Assembly (NCBI RefSeq): GCF_001447155.2
Contig: NZ_CP014754.1
Location: forward strand, 4,371,565-4,435,564
DNA from: Marinobacter sp. LQ44
GTDB lineage: Bacteria > Pseudomonadota > Gammaproteobacteria > Pseudomonadales > Oleiphilaceae
Direction of reading: 5' to 3'
DNA: 64,000 nucleotides
Shown here: one piece after another, positions 8,326 through 20,400 of the stretch
Layout of the letters: each line of letters starts with the position of its first letter
Numbering within the stretch: the first letter of the stretch is position 1
The notes under the pieces: generated by a model
Seen by the model: the letters and a program-made list of their open reading frames with translations, nothing else
Told to the model about the DNA's origin: nothing
Database searches by the model: none
Made by a program: the position numbers and the translations under genes

Positions 8326-9477
8326 TTACTCGAAATACACCGAGCCCTGGTTGTACAGATTGGTTAGCAGGCCAAGCAAGGCCTCGTCGCCGGCAAACTC
8401 TGCCAGCGCGGCCATATTCATCCTGGCGCTGGCGCAGAGTAGTGGCGCCAGTGGCCGGGCATCGCCTTTCAGAAGGTATTGTTCGCCATCCACAAACAGG
8501 GCAGTTTCACTGTCCAGTTCATGATAGGCGAAGCGGGAACCCTCGTTCCAGCGCAGTTGCTCGCCGGCGCGGATGGCTTCAGCCAGATCTTCTGCTTCTG
8601 CAGGTTCATCCGCCGGCACCACAATTTCCAGGCTCTTGGGAGCGGTGGCGAACTGGCCAAACCACAGGGCCAGGTTGCGGCGATCACCCAGTTGTTCACG
8701 GATGATGGTGTCCAGGCGGTTGATGACCTCCGGGCCGATGGTACCGGGGTTGTCCTGTACTCGAAGGTCCGGGTCATCCAGATGCTCGGCGGCTTTTTCT
8801 TTCTGACTGAGAAAATCGGTAAAACTGGTGAGCAAGTCATCGATGGTCGGGGCACGAAAACCCACGGACAGAGTAATACAGTCGTCTTCAGCCACGCCGT
8901 GGTGGCCTATACCCGGGGGCAGGTACAGCATGTCGCCCGGGGCCAGGGTGACGGTTTCCTCGCCATCCCAGCTGCTCAGGATGCGCAGTGGGGTGCCTTC
9001 TACTCTCGGCGAGGTATGGTCACAGTGGCCGCCGAACGTCCAGCGCCGGTGGCCCTGGGCCTGCAGCAGGAAAACATCATACATGTCGTAGTGGGGGCCA
9101 ACGCTGCCACCTTTCGGGGCGTAGCTGGCCATGATGTCATCCAGACGCCAGTTGGGAATGAAGCGGAAGTTGTCGAGCAGGTCGGCAATCTCCGGTACCC
9201 AGTGGTCCAGGCCCTGAACCAGTAAGGTCCAGTCCTGTTCCGGCAAGTCACTGAAGCGGTCCGGGTTGAAAGGACCGTTGTGCAGTTGCCAGGGTTTACC
9301 GGCATCGTTCTCGATCACGATGCGAGATTCTACTGCTTCCTCACAGGCTAGCCCGGCCAGTTCGTCCGGACTGACCGGACACCGGAAGCCGGGAAATGCC
9401 TGACGGATAACCAGCGGCTTCTTCTGCCAGTAGTCCCGCAGAAATTCAGAAGCTGTCAGTCCGCCAAGCATGTCCAT
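8326..9477 (-). CDS. roxA: ribosomal protein uL16 arginine hydroxylase RoxA
   Basis: 383-aa JmjC/cupin Fe(II)- and 2-oxoglutarate-dependent oxygenase of the YcfD/RoxA family, which hydroxylates an arginine of ribosomal protein uL16. The iron-binding HxD is H129-Y-D131 (GPHYDMYDVF), with the distal histidine in PPGIGHHGV near 192. The C-terminal dimerisation/winged-helix part is present, and length is as in E. coli YcfD. Start ATG 9477 has GGAG 8 bases upstream. It follows purB by 14 bases on the same strand and precedes the GNAT gene by 3 bases. Substrate is inferred from the family. Confidence 0.88.
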   Translation of the reverse strand: MDMLGGLTASEFLRDYWQKKPLVIRQAFPGFRCPVSPDELAGLACEEAVESRIVIENDAGKPWQLHNGPFNPDRFSDLPEQDWTLLVQGLDHWVPEIADLLDNFRFIPNWRLDDIMASYAPKGGSVGPHYDMYDVFLLQAQGHRRWTFGGHCDHTSPRVEGTPLRILSSWDGEETVTLAPGDMLYLPPGIGHHGVAEDDCITLSVGFRAPTIDDLLTSFTDFLSQKEKAAEHLDDPDLRVQDNPGTIGPEVINRLDTIIREQLGDRRNLALWFGQFATAPKSLEIVVPADEPAEAEDLAEAIRAGEQLRWNEGSRFAYHELDSETALFVDGEQYLLKGDARPLAPLLCASARMNMAALAEFAGDEALLGLLTNLYNQGSVYFE

Positions 9478-9491
9478 GGTGTTGCTCCAGG

Positions 9492-10874
<1,383 letters not shown>

Positions 10875-10941
10875 TCATCAAAGAAAAATCGGATCGGGAA
10901 TATTAAGAAGGCGCTAATGATACACCAGAGGGCGCTGCGAA

Positions 10942-11562
10942 TCAGCGCAGCAACTCCCGGGCGTGCATGATGACCTTTTTGCGTTTGAAGATCAGCTGCC
11001 AGCGGTGGCCGCCGCTCTGACGCCAGAGCACTGCCGAGCGGATACCAGCCAGCAACAGGGCGCGGACCTTCGCTGCATTTTCTTCCCGCTGCAGCACCTG
11101 GGGGTTGCCGCTGACCTGAATGCGTAGGCGGAACGTGCTGATGGTGTCTGTGTAAATGGACGCCAGATTGCCGATCAGGTTGCTGTGGGTGTATCCGAAG
11201 TGGCTGGCGGTATGCCGTGCCTGTTCAATCCGGCTGCCAATCACATCGAGCATGTCGCCGTCGCGTTTGAGTTTGGACTCGAGATGAACGAGGTTCAGCA
11301 CGTATCGCAATATCTCGACGTCCTGTGGGCGGCTCTGTTGCGCCAGTGAGGTAGACAGGGCCTCCAGGCCTTCACGGATGTCGGACAATTCGCCCCCGTA
11401 AACATCCAGGGTGGACGCTGGATCGGTGGCGAACAGAGAGCGTATGCAGGTTTCCAGGGACTCGTCGCTACAGCTCCCATTATGGGCAATCTGCCGCACC
11501 AGTGCTGCTGCCTGGAACAGGCCAGCCAACGCCAGGGTCTGGTCGTGCAGGGATTTGCTCAT
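10942..11562 (-). CDS. hflD: high frequency lysogenization protein HflD homologue
   Basis: 206-aa all-helical protein of the HflD (YcfC) family, peripheral to the inner membrane in E. coli, where it binds phage lambda CII. Its general cellular role is poorly known. Residues such as [20 protein letters not shown] near the N-terminus are family-typical. The start ATG overlaps the mnmA stop (ATGA), so the two are translationally coupled, and purB follows 82 bases later. No catalytic motifs are expected. Confidence 0.88.
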   Translation of the reverse strand: MSKSLHDQTLALAGLFQAAALVRQIAHNGSCSDESLETCIRSLFATDPASTLDVYGGELSDIREGLEALSTSLAQQSRPQDVEILRYVLNLVHLESKLKRDGDMLDVIGSRIEQARHTASHFGYTHSNLIGNLASIYTDTISTFRLRIQVSGNPQVLQREENAAKVRALLLAGIRSAVLWRQSGGHRWQLIFKRKKVIMHARELLR

Positions 11563-12737
11563 GCGCGGGCCCCTGCATCGACAGTTAGCTCCAGCCGTGA
11601 TGGCAGCGCTTCGCCATCCCGCCAGGTGTGTTCGATCACGCCGCCGCCCAGGCAGACATCGCCCTGATAGAACACCACGGACTGGCCGGGTGTGACGGCT
11701 CGCTGGGCATCGTCAAAGACCACTTTGACGCCGCCTTCGATAACGGTCACTTCGCAGTCCTGGTCTGGCTGGCGATAGCGGGTTTTTGCTTTGCAGCGGA
11801 AGCTCCGGGTGGGCGGCTCACCAGCCACCCAGTCAATGGCACCAGACACCAGGCCGCGGGAAAACAGCAGTGGGTGGTTCTTGCCCTGAACGGCAATCAG
11901 TACATTGCGGGACAGGTTTTTTTCAGCCACATACCAGGGCTCGTCGCCAAATTCCGCGAGGCCGCCGATACCCAGCCCCTGGCGCTGGCCAATGGTGTGA
12001 TACATCAGGCCCTGATGTTTGCCGATCACTTTGCCTTCCGGTGTTTCGATGTCGCCGGGCTGGGCCGGCAGGTACTGCTTCAGGAAGTCGGTGAACTTGC
12101 GCTCGCCGATGAAGCAGATACCGGTAGAATCTTTTTTGTCGTGGGTAACAAAGCCTTGTTCCTCGGCAATACGGCGAACTTCCGGTTTTTCCAGCTCTCC
12201 TACCGGGAACAAGGTGCGCGCAATACGGTCACCAGACACCGCGTGCAGGAAGTAGCTCTGATCCTTGTTGGGGTCCAGACCCTTCAGCAGTTGAGCCTTT
12301 CCAGTGCCGTCATTAAGAGGGCGCTGGCGGGTGTAGTGGCCGGTAGCGATGTAGTCGGCGCCCAGGGTGACGGCATAATCCAGAAATGCCCGGAATTTAA
12401 CTTCCTTGTTGCACAGGATGTCCGGGTTGGGGGTGCGCCCTGCGCTGTATTCTGACAGAAAGTGCTCAAACACCCGGTCCCAGTATTCAGCCGCAAAACT
12501 GGCGGTGTGCAGCTTGATACCAATGGCATCCGCCACTGCCTGGGCATCGGCGAGGTCGGTCATGGCGGTGCAGTACTCAGTACCGTCGTCTTCATCCCAG
12601 TTTTTCATGAACAGGCCTTCCACCTGGTAGCCCTGGTCTTTCAGAAGCCAGGCGGCAACAGAGGAGTCCACGCCACCGGACATGCCGACAATCACGCGGG
12701 TGTTCTTGGGAGTACTGGAGTCAGGATTCTGGATCAT
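11559..12737 (-). CDS. mnmA: tRNA-specific 2-thiouridylase MnmA
   Basis: 392-aa ATP-dependent enzyme that puts sulfur on U34 of tRNA-Lys, -Glu and -Gln. The PP-loop GMSGGVDSS is at 18-26, the catalytic cysteine C109 in [12 protein letters not shown], the [10 protein letters not shown] motif at about 155-164, and the second cysteine C208 in GICFIGE. The C-terminal beta-barrel is complete. It overlaps hflD by 4 bases. Its substrate tRNA-Lys(UUU) is encoded twice at the far end of this window. Confidence 0.95.
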   Translation of the reverse strand: MIQNPDSSTPKNTRVIVGMSGGVDSSVAAWLLKDQGYQVEGLFMKNWDEDDGTEYCTAMTDLADAQAVADAIGIKLHTASFAAEYWDRVFEHFLSEYSAGRTPNPDILCNKEVKFRAFLDYAVTLGADYIATGHYTRQRPLNDGTGKAQLLKGLDPNKDQSYFLHAVSGDRIARTLFPVGELEKPEVRRIAEEQGFVTHDKKDSTGICFIGERKFTDFLKQYLPAQPGDIETPEGKVIGKHQGLMYHTIGQRQGLGIGGLAEFGDEPWYVAEKNLSRNVLIAVQGKNHPLLFSRGLVSGAIDWVAGEPPTRSFRCKAKTRYRQPDQDCEVTVIEGGVKVVFDDAQRAVTPGQSVVFYQGDVCLGGGVIEHTWRDGEALPSRLELTVDAGARA

Positions 12738-12787
12738 GAGCCTTTCGGTAGCCGGTTGAAAAGGGCGATTTTATCATCTTGTGGTGG

Positions 12788-13237
12788 TTACGTCTGGTCA
12801 TCCACCACGACATCAAGGGGGAATTGCCGGCCATTTCGGTAATCCTCGATACAGCGCAGCACCAACGGGCTGCGGAGCTTGTCGCCGAGGCCCCGAATTT
12901 CTTCAATGCTGAGCCAGTGCGGCTGGATAATGCCGGTGTCCAGCTCCGTGGTGACCTGCTTTATCGCGCGGGCGGCGTAGCAAAAGCGGTGATAGGTAAC
13001 GCCGTTGGCCGGTGCTTTATAGGTGTATACGCCCAAAAAGAACTGAGGCTCCACTTCCCAGCCGGTCTCTTCCAGGGTTTCACGGCGCACCGCATCCAGC
13101 ACGGCTTCGTTTTCTTCAATGTGGCCCGCTGGTTGATTGAACACCACCTTGTCGTTGCTGATTTCCTCAACCAGCAGAAACTGACCCTGTTCGTTCTCGA
13201 CCACAACGGCGACGGTGGCATGGGGTTTCCAGGTCAT
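12788..13237 (-). CDS. nudJ: Nudix phosphatase NudJ
   Basis: 149-aa Nudix hydrolase. The Nudix box starts at G38 (GHIEENEAVLDAVRRETLEE) and matches G-x5-E-x7-RE-x2-EE. NudJ acts on nucleoside di/triphosphates and HMP pyrophosphate in E. coli. It starts 2 bases after the stop of rluE and is followed by mnmA after 50 bases, the order known for rluE-nudJ-mnmA in enteric bacteria. Assignment rests on both the motif and context. Confidence 0.88.
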   Translation of the reverse strand: MTWKPHATVAVVVENEQGQFLLVEEISNDKVVFNQPAGHIEENEAVLDAVRRETLEETGWEVEPQFFLGVYTYKAPANGVTYHRFCYAARAIKQVTTELDTGIIQPHWLSIEEIRGLGDKLRSPLVLRCIEDYRNGRQFPLDVVVDDQT

Positions 13238-13239
13238 GG

Positions 13240-13869
13240 TTAACGGGGTCTCCTGTGTCTGAACGGGCGCGATTTGTGGCGGCCGGGTTTCGGTTTGCTG
13301 GTTACCGGGCTGTCGGGCAGGTGCACAGCCTCAAGCCGATACTGGCCGGGCGCGAGGTTGTCGAGCGTCCAGTCACCAATCCGGTACCGAATAAGTCTAA
13401 GGGTAGGGTAGCCAACGGCTGCTGTCATGCGCCGTACCTGGCGGTTGCGGCCTTCGGTGATGGTGAGCTCAAGCCAGCTGGTCGGAATGGTTTCCCGGTG
13501 TCGGACTGGCGGAAACCTGGGCCAGACGGTCGGTTCGTTCATTCGGCGGGCTGTGGCGGGCCGGGTTAACCCATCTTTCAGCTTAACGCCCTGACAAAGC
13601 TGCTCAATGGCCTGCTGGGAAATCTCACCCTCCACCTGTACCCAGTAGGTTTTTGGCATCTTGTTGTCGGGAGCGGCAATTCGATGTTGTAGCGGGCCGT
13701 GGTTGGTCAGCAGGAGCAAGCCTTCGGAGTCATAGTCCAGTCGGCCGGCGGGGTAGAAGCCCGGTTTCCTGATCCAGTCGGCGAGTGTTGCGCGGGGATT
13801 GTTCTGGCGTTCGTCGGTGAACTGGCTTAACACCTGAAATGGCTTGTTGAATAGAATCAGCTCCGCCAT
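13240..13869 (-). CDS. rluE: 23S rRNA pseudouridine synthase RluE
   Basis: 209-aa RsuA-family pseudouridine synthase that modifies 23S rRNA (U2457 in E. coli). The catalytic Asp is D45 in [18 protein letters not shown], and the [14 protein letters not shown] motif lies near 150. As in RluE, no N-terminal S4 domain is present. The C-terminal tail is basic ([18 protein letters not shown]), suitable for RNA binding. It heads the minus-strand run that continues with nudJ and mnmA. Confidence 0.9.
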   Translation of the reverse strand: MAELILFNKPFQVLSQFTDERQNNPRATLADWIRKPGFYPAGRLDYDSEGLLLLTNHGPLQHRIAAPDNKMPKTYWVQVEGEISQQAIEQLCQGVKLKDGLTRPATARRMNEPTVWPRFPPVRHRETIPTSWLELTITEGRNRQVRRMTAAVGYPTLRLIRYRIGDWTLDNLAPGQYRLEAVHLPDSPVTSKPKPGRHKSRPFRHRRPR

Positions 13870-13943
13870 GCACGGGGTCCTGTCTCGCTAACGGGTGCTC
13901 GAAAGCGGCAAGCGTATAGGATTAACCCCTGTGAAAAAAGCAT

Positions 13944-13976
13944 AAAAAAACGTACCTGCCAGCTGAACTGGCAGGT
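13944..13976 (-). terminator. Rho-independent terminator of cspD
   Basis: A perfect 9-bp stem (13954-13962 with 13968-13976) with a 5-base loop, followed on the minus strand by a run of Ts (13944-13950). It lies just past the cspD stop and isolates it from rluE. Confidence 0.85.
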
Positions 13977-14001
13977 GAGAGTGATTGGCCAAGGCGCCTT
14001 C

Positions 14002-14313
14002 TCAGGCGTTAACGGCTCTGGGCGGATACCCGTCCCGGCCTGACGATTGGTCCCGGGAGGACGGCTCAGACTGCTTGCCCCCAATTTCAGAAGGCTGCTT
14101 TGCCTGGGTTTCGTCAGGAACGATATTGACGGCGTGCACCCCTTTGTCACTGGGCTTTTTCTCAAAGGTGACCGCCTGGCCAGCTTTCAGCGTTTTATAG
14201 CCGTCCATTTGCACCGAAGAGAAGTGGGCGAACAGGTCATCGCTGCAGCCGTCTTCGATGATAAAGCCGTATCCCTTGGCGTTGTTGAACCATTTGACCT
14301 TGCCTCTAGGCAT
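14002..14313 (-). CDS. cspD: cold-shock-domain protein CspD
   Basis: 103-aa protein with an N-terminal cold-shock domain (GKVKWFNNAKGYGFI, RNP1; DLFAHF, RNP2) and a low-complexity polar tail of about 30 residues after position 70. CspD in E. coli is a stationary-phase inhibitor of replication. Divergent placement next to clpS-clpA is the conserved CspD context. The start ATG 14313 has AGGGGAG upstream; an upstream in-frame extension to 14442 is rejected because it lacks the family N-terminus. A strong terminator follows. Confidence 0.9.
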   Translation of the reverse strand: MPRGKVKWFNNAKGYGFIIEDGCSDDLFAHFSSVQMDGYKTLKAGQAVTFEKKPSDKGVHAVNIVPDETQAKQPSEIGGKQSEPSSRDQSSGRDGYPPRAVNA

Positions 14314-14657
14314 GATGAACTCCCCTGTTCCTTTGCTGTCACTCTTATTATTGGAATTGCTGCCTGAGACCCGGACGGGCCGGGTCATAAATGGTGCGAT
14401 TCGACATGGCAGGTGTCGCCTGCTGTTACATGCCGGTTGCACAGGTTTACATTATTTTACAATGCACCTTAACTGTCGGCCAAACCCGGGCTCGAGTCAA
14501 GGGGCAGTAGTCGCCGAATGAGTGGTTCAACAAGGTCCGGAAGCGGTATCATGTCCGTATTGATAAATAACTCACGCTTGAACCGGGCTTTCGCTTGAAA
14601 ACCGGGTTGCGGGCAACCACATTTAGTCAGGAAACCGAATAACCGGTAAACAGAACC
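14314..14657. other. cspD/clpS divergent intergenic region (344 bp)
   Basis: No gene is visible. On the minus strand a possible cspD promoter is TTGGCC (14478-14483), an 18-base spacer and TAAAAT (14454-14459), giving cspD a leader of about 130 bases. That leader contains a 7-bp stem hairpin (14368-14386). On the plus side a direct repeat CGCTTGAA-ACCGGG occurs at 14575-14587 and, with two extra As, at 14592-14606, shortly before clpS. Confidence 0.5.
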
Positions 14658-15017
14658 ATGCGGACAATTGAGAATTCTCTACTAGTATTTAATCAGGGGG
14701 AGGACGAACAGCCCGGGCGTCATGACGGTGTTAGTGTTGCGCCCGAGAAGCCAGCTCTGAAGCGCCCGGCCCGGTATCGGGTTGTGCTCCTGAACGATGA
14801 CTACACACCCATGGATTTCGTGGTGGATGTACTGATGAAGTTCTTCGGAATGAACGAAGAAAAGGCGACGCAGGTGATGCTGCTCGTCCATACGCAGGGA
14901 AAAGCCGTATGTGGGGTATATACCCGTGACATCGCGGAAACAAAGGCGGCACAGGTGAACCAGTATTCTTCGGAATGCGAGCATCCGCTCCTTTGCGAGA
15001 TTGAACGTGCGGACTGA
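14658..15017 (+). CDS. clpS: ATP-dependent Clp protease adaptor ClpS
   Basis: 119-aa adaptor that hands proteins with N-terminal Leu, Phe, Tyr or Trp to ClpAP. The core [20 protein letters not shown] contains the N-degron pocket residues (NDDYTPMDF), and [19 protein letters not shown] and the C-terminal HPLLCEIE are family hallmarks. The N-terminal 35 residues are the flexible extension. clpA starts 18 bases downstream, so they form an operon. Confidence 0.95.
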   Translation: MRTIENSLLVFNQGEDEQPGRHDGVSVAPEKPALKRPARYRVVLLNDDYTPMDFVVDVLMKFFGMNEEKATQVMLLVHTQGKAVCGVYTRDIAETKAAQVNQYSSECEHPLLCEIERAD

Positions 15018-15035
15018 TAGACGGCGGGGTGGCCC

Positions 15036-17306
15036 ATGCTGAGCAAAGATCTTGAAATTACGCTGAATACGGCCTTCAAAAATGCCCGTGACAAGCGCCA
15101 TGAATTCATGACGGTCGAGCATTTGTTGCTGGCTCTCCTCGATAACGAATCGGCGGTGGGTGTCCTCAAAGCCTGTGGTGCAGATCTCAAGCGCCTTGAA
15201 GATGAACTGGTCGAATTTGTCGACTCCACTACACCATTAATTCCAAGCACCGACAGCGAGCGTGAAACCCAGCCAACGCTGGGATTCCAGCGAGTGCTGC
15301 AGCGAGCAGTATTCCACGTCCAGTCCTCTGGCAAGAAAGAGGTAACCGGTGCCAATGTACTGGTGGCTATCTTCAGCGAGCAGGAGAGCCAGGCGGTATA
15401 TGTCCTGAAGAAGCAGAGCATTGCCCGGATTGATGTGGTCAATTTCGTATCCCACGGTATCTCACGGGTTCAGGGCGCGGAAGACCAGGAGGGCGCTGAC
15501 CATGCTGCCCATGAAGAGGCTGGTGAGGAAGGCTCCCAATCCAGGCCTTTGGAAAGCTATGCCACCAATCTGAATGAACAGGCCCGGCAGGGCCGTATCG
15601 ACCCGTTGATTGGTCGCGAGCACGAAGTAGAGCGTGTGGTCCAGATACTGGTGCGCCGTCGCAAGAACAATCCGTTGTTGGTGGGCGAGGCCGGTGTTGG
15701 CAAGACCGCTATTGCCGAAGGGCTGGCCAAGCGTATTGTGGATGGCCAGGTGCCGGAGATCATTTCCGATGCGGTGGTGTATTCGCTGGATATGGGCGCC
15801 CTGCTGGCGGGCACCAAGTACCGGGGCGATTTTGAGAAGCGCCTGAAGGGCTTGCTGAGTGATCTGAAGAAGCAGAATCACGCCATTCTGTTTATTGACG
15901 AGATCCACACCATCATTGGTGCAGGTTCGGCCTCGGGTGGGGTGATGGATGCATCCAACCTGCTCAAGCCCATGCTGAGCTCCGGAGAGTTGCGTTGCAT
16001 CGGTTCCACCACCTTCCAGGAATTTCGCGGCATCTTCGAGAAAGACAGTGCTTTGGCACGTCGCTTCCAGAAGATCGATGTGAACGAGCCGAGCGTCGAG
16101 GATACCTACCAGATTCTCAAAGGGCTTAAGCCGAGCTTCGAGAAGCACCACGACCTGAAGTACACCGACAAGGCGCTTCGGGTGGCTGCTGAGCTGGCGG
16201 ACCGCTACATCACCGATAGGCATCTGCCAGACAAGGCCATCGATGTGATCGACGAAGCCGGCGCAAGGCAGCGCCTGCAACCAGAAGACAAGCGCAAGAA
16301 GACCATTGATGTTACCGACATTGAAGACGTGGTCGCGAATATCGCCCGGATTCCGCCGAAGAATGTGTCCACCAGCGACAAGGATCTGCTGCGTAACCTT
16401 GAGCGCGATCTGAAAATGGTGGTATTCGGACAAGACCCGGCCATCGAATCTCTGGCGACAGCTATCAAGCTGGCCCGTGCCGGCTTGAAAGCGCCGGAGA
16501 AACCGGAAGGTGCCTTCCTGTTTGCCGGCCCCACTGGGGTTGGTAAAACAGAAGTGACCAAACAGCTGGCGAAGGTGCTTGGCATAGAGCTTGTGCGGTT
16601 CGACATGTCCGAGTACATGGAGCGGCATACCGTGTCTCGGCTGATTGGTGCGCCTCCGGGTTATGTCGGCTATGACCAGGGTGGCCTGCTGACCGAGGCG
16701 GTTAACAAGCATCCGCATTGCGTGTTGTTATTGGATGAAATTGAAAAGGCCCATCCGGAAGTGTTCAACCTGCTGCTGCAGGTGATGGACCACGGCACCT
16801 TGACCGACAACAATGGTCGGAAGGCCGATTTCCGTCACGTGATTCTGGTGATGACCACCAACGCCGGTGCTGAGAGTATGGCTCGCCGTTCCATTGGCTT
16901 CAGCGAGCAGGACCACAGCACCGATGGCATGGAAGTGATCACCAAGACCTTTACGCCGGAGTTCCGTAACCGCCTGGACGGCATTATCCAGTTTGCCGAC
17001 CTGCAGAAGGAAACCATCACCCACGTGGTCGACAAGTTCCTGACCGAACTTCAGGCCCAGCTGGATGAGAAGCACGTGGTGCTGCACGTGGACCATGCGG
17101 CTAAATCCTGGCTGGCAGAGAAGGGCTACGATGTCACCATGGGAGCCAGACCGATGGCTCGCCTGATCCAGGACAAGATCAAGCGGCCGCTGGCGGAGCA
17201 GATTCTGTTTGGCCGGTTGTCGGAGAAGGGCGGAGACGTGTTCATTCAATTGAAGGACGATGAGCTGGTCTTTGACTATGAGGACGAGCCAGCCGAAGCG
17301 GTCTGA
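15036..17306 (+). CDS. clpA: ATP-dependent Clp protease ATP-binding subunit ClpA
   Basis: 756-aa AAA+ unfoldase. The N domain (1-145) is the ClpS docking site; an acidic linker follows (about 148-170). D1 has Walker A GEAGVGKTA at 217-225; D2 has GPTGVGKTE near 492-500 and the ClpP-docking loop SIGF. It works with ClpP, which is not in this window. Length matches E. coli ClpA (758). A strong terminator follows the stop. Confidence 0.97.
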   Translation: MLSKDLEITLNTAFKNARDKRHEFMTVEHLLLALLDNESAVGVLKACGADLKRLEDELVEFVDSTTPLIPSTDSERETQPTLGFQRVLQRAVFHVQSSGKKEVTGANVLVAIFSEQESQAVYVLKKQSIARIDVVNFVSHGISRVQGAEDQEGADHAAHEEAGEEGSQSRPLESYATNLNEQARQGRIDPLIGREHEVERVVQILVRRRKNNPLLVGEAGVGKTAIAEGLAKRIVDGQVPEIISDAVVYSLDMGALLAGTKYRGDFEKRLKGLLSDLKKQNHAILFIDEIHTIIGAGSASGGVMDASNLLKPMLSSGELRCIGSTTFQEFRGIFEKDSALARRFQKIDVNEPSVEDTYQILKGLKPSFEKHHDLKYTDKALRVAAELADRYITDRHLPDKAIDVIDEAGARQRLQPEDKRKKTIDVTDIEDVVANIARIPPKNVSTSDKDLLRNLERDLKMVVFGQDPAIESLATAIKLARAGLKAPEKPEGAFLFAGPTGVGKTEVTKQLAKVLGIELVRFDMSEYMERHTVSRLIGAPPGYVGYDQGGLLTEAVNKHPHCVLLLDEIEKAHPEVFNLLLQVMDHGTLTDNNGRKADFRHVILVMTTNAGAESMARRSIGFSEQDHSTDGMEVITKTFTPEFRNRLDGIIQFADLQKETITHVVDKFLTELQAQLDEKHVVLHVDHAAKSWLAEKGYDVTMGARPMARLIQDKIKRPLAEQILFGRLSEKGGDVFIQLKDDELVFDYEDEPAEAV

Positions 17307-17328
17307 CCGCAATCGTTGGTAATGGAAG

Positions 17329-17361
17329 CCGCTGTCGGGCTATGCCCGGCAGCGGTTTTTT
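17329..17361 (+). terminator. Rho-independent terminator of clpS-clpA
   Basis: A 12-bp stem (17329-17340 with 17344-17355, one G-T wobble), a 3-base loop and six Ts (17356-17361), 23 bases after the clpA stop. Confidence 0.9.
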
Positions 17362-17440
17362 GTGGTGCGCCGTGACGGGCGCTGTCTTGGTGCAGGTGGC
17401 GCTGGCTGTTAACCGGTTGAAATATAGGCTGATTGAAAGC

Positions 17441-17472
17441 AAAAATGCCCCGGGCGATGTCCGAGGCATTTG
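17441..17472 (-). terminator. Rho-independent terminator of infA
   Basis: On the minus strand the AAATGCC/GGCATTT stem is extended by a G-C-rich inner part, followed by TTTTTGCTTT. It faces the clpA terminator. Confidence 0.75.
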
Positions 17473-17550
17473 TGGGCCTGCTAAGAAGCTATGTAAATTG
17501 AGTTTTTACACAGCCTCCAAAAGCGGGGCTTTTCAGATGTCACTGAAGCA

Positions 17551-17769
17551 TTAACGGGCGCGGTACACAATGCGGCCCTTGCTCAGGTCATAGGGAGTCA
17601 GCTCGACCTTGACCTTGTCGCCAGTCAGGATGCGGATGTAGTTCTTGCGCATTTTTCCTGAGATGTGAGCGGTTACAACGTGACCGTTGGCCAGCTCAAC
17701 GCGGAACATGGTGTTGGGAAGGGTGTCGATAATAACCCCTTCCATTTCAATGACATCTGATTTCGCCAT
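17551..17769 (-). CDS. infA: translation initiation factor IF-1
   Basis: 72-aa single OB-fold protein ([54 protein letters not shown]), full length and near-identical in character to other bacterial IF-1 proteins. It binds the 30S A site during initiation. Neighbouring clpA and aat/bpt match the classic clpA-infA-aat order. Confidence 0.98.
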   Translation of the reverse strand: MAKSDVIEMEGVIIDTLPNTMFRVELANGHVVTAHISGKMRKNYIRILTGDKVKVELTPYDLSKGRIVYRAR

Positions 17770-17850
17770 TCAGTAAAAACCTCGTTCGGGAATGCTTTCG
17801 GTGATTTTAAATTGCGCAATTCTGCCTGATTTCTTAACGTTTGGCAAAAA

Positions 17851-18564
17851 TCAGTCCAATTGCATCTCTCGCCAGTGGCCGTCGCGCAGGGCTTCAATCG
17901 GAGTAAAGCGGGTTTTGTAGTTCATTTTCCGGCATTCTTTGATCCAGTACCCCAGATAAAGATGGGGCAATTCCCGCCGGCGGGCTTCTTCAATTTGCCA
18001 GAGCACGGCAAAGGTTCCCAGGCTTCGGTGTTCCAGTTCCGGGGCGAATATGGTGTAGATGGCCGACAGGCCATCGTCCAGCAGATCCACTGCGGCCAGC
18101 CCCACCAGTTCACTGTCCAGGGAAATCTCCAGGAACCAGGAGTCTGTTGCACCCTCTACCAGAAACGACATGAACTGCTCCCGGGAGGGTGGGTACATGT
18201 CCCCGTCCTTATGGCGTTCCTCTATATAGTGGGCATAGAGGCGATAGTAGCGCTCGCTGAAGGCGGCTGGCACCAGTCTGCAGCTGAGGTCCTCGTTCTT
18301 GCGCAGCACCCGCCGTTGATTGCGATCAGGCTTGAATTCATCCACTTTCAGGCGAACAGGCACACAGGCGTTGCAGTCTTCGCAGTGGGGGCGGTAGTAA
18401 TGTGAGCCGCTGCGACGAAAGCCAAGGGCCGTCAACTGGCTGTAGAGTTTTTTGTCGATGTGGGCCCGTGGGTCCACAAACATGGTGGTGGCTTCGCGGT
18501 CTGGCAGGTAGCTGCAATCATGGGCTGGTGTTGCAAAGAAAACCAGGGTTCTGAGGTTGCTCAT
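17851..18564 (-). CDS. bpt: aspartate/glutamate leucyltransferase Bpt
   Basis: 237-aa member of the arginyl-tRNA-protein transferase fold. Gammaproteobacterial members of this group (Bpt, formerly Ate) add Leu to N-terminal Asp or Glu, converting secondary into primary N-degrons for ClpS. Conserved features are CSYLPDREATTMFVDP, the RRSGSHYYRPHCEDCNACVPVR cysteine cluster and YLGYWIKECRKMNYK. The start ATG directly abuts the aat stop, so the two are coupled. Leucyl rather than arginyl activity is inferred from the bacterial group. Confidence 0.92.
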   Translation of the reverse strand: MSNLRTLVFFATPAHDCSYLPDREATTMFVDPRAHIDKKLYSQLTALGFRRSGSHYYRPHCEDCNACVPVRLKVDEFKPDRNQRRVLRKNEDLSCRLVPAAFSERYYRLYAHYIEERHKDGDMYPPSREQFMSFLVEGATDSWFLEISLDSELVGLAAVDLLDDGLSAIYTIFAPELEHRSLGTFAVLWQIEEARRRELPHLYLGYWIKECRKMNYKTRFTPIEALRDGHWREMQLD

Positions 18565-19278
18565 TCATGCCTCCGGGCCGGGCCAGCGCCAGGTAAATGT
18601 CCAGTCTGGCTGATCTGCTTTCCGATCCACACATGCCCTGAGTATAGATAAAAATTCCGCCCGCGGGATAGCCCTGGCACCCATGCTCAGCAGGTGGCTG
18701 CTCTCAACCTGGCAGTCCATCATCTGGTAGTCCCAGGCTGCCAGTTGGTTGGCAAGGTGCACCATTAGCACCTTGGAGGCATTGGTCTCCAGAGAAAACA
18801 TCGACTCACCGAAGAAGCATCGCCCCAGCGCCAGGCCGTACATGCCGCCAGCCAGCTCGCCCTGTTGATTCCAGATTTCAATGGAGTGGGCGATGGCTTG
18901 CCGGTGCAGCCTGGTGTACGCGGTGACCATGTCATCCGTAATCCAGGTGCCCTCGGCACGGGTGTTTGCGCAAAGGCGGATGATCCGGCTGAAACACTGG
19001 TCGGCGGTGACCTCGAAACGACGCTGGTTCAGGGTGCGCCGCAGGCTACGGGAGATGTGAATCTCGTTGGGGAAGAGCACGCAACGTGGGTTGGGCGACC
19101 ACCAGAGGATGGGCTGGTCGTCACTGAACCAGGGAAAGATGCCGTTGCGATAAGCCAGCAACAGTCTCTCTGATGACAGGTCGCCACCCAGGGCCAGCAG
19201 GCCGTCCGGGTCATCCAGTGCTTCGTCTGCCGGGGGGAACCAGAGCTGATCCGGGTCCAGCCAGGGTAGCGACGTCAT
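18565..19278 (-). CDS. aat: leucyl/phenylalanyl-tRNA-protein transferase
   Basis: 237-aa aminoacyl transferase that adds Leu or Phe from tRNA to N-terminal Lys or Arg, making ClpS substrates. Family motifs FPPADEALDDPDGLLALGGDLS, YRNGIFPWF, ILWWSPNPRCVLFP and the ESMFSLETNASK region are intact. The ATG at 19278 begins the family N-terminus (MTSLPWLDPDQLWFPP) and has AGGTAAC upstream; the reading frame is open much further upstream through trxB, but that is shadow. It is followed without a gap by bpt and preceded by trxB. Confidence 0.95.
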   Translation of the reverse strand: MTSLPWLDPDQLWFPPADEALDDPDGLLALGGDLSSERLLLAYRNGIFPWFSDDQPILWWSPNPRCVLFPNEIHISRSLRRTLNQRRFEVTADQCFSRIIRLCANTRAEGTWITDDMVTAYTRLHRQAIAHSIEIWNQQGELAGGMYGLALGRCFFGESMFSLETNASKVLMVHLANQLAAWDYQMMDCQVESSHLLSMGARAIPRAEFLSILRACVDRKADQPDWTFTWRWPGPEA

Positions 19279-19294
19279 GTTGTGGTTACCTGGA

Positions 19295-20278
<984 letters not shown>

Positions 20279-20400
20279 TCAGCCCGGCGTGGCGGGCTGC
20301 TCATTTAAGAGGAAGGTGAAAGGCTAACATGAAATAGCCAGGCTGCCATTCGTTTCCAGTAATCCGGTTAATTAAGCTTTGCTATATGGGCTTTGCGGGA

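Noticed and set aside
15462..16718. 418-residue minus-strand open frame opposite clpA
   Set aside because: Shadow of ClpA D1/D2 coding DNA without its own features.
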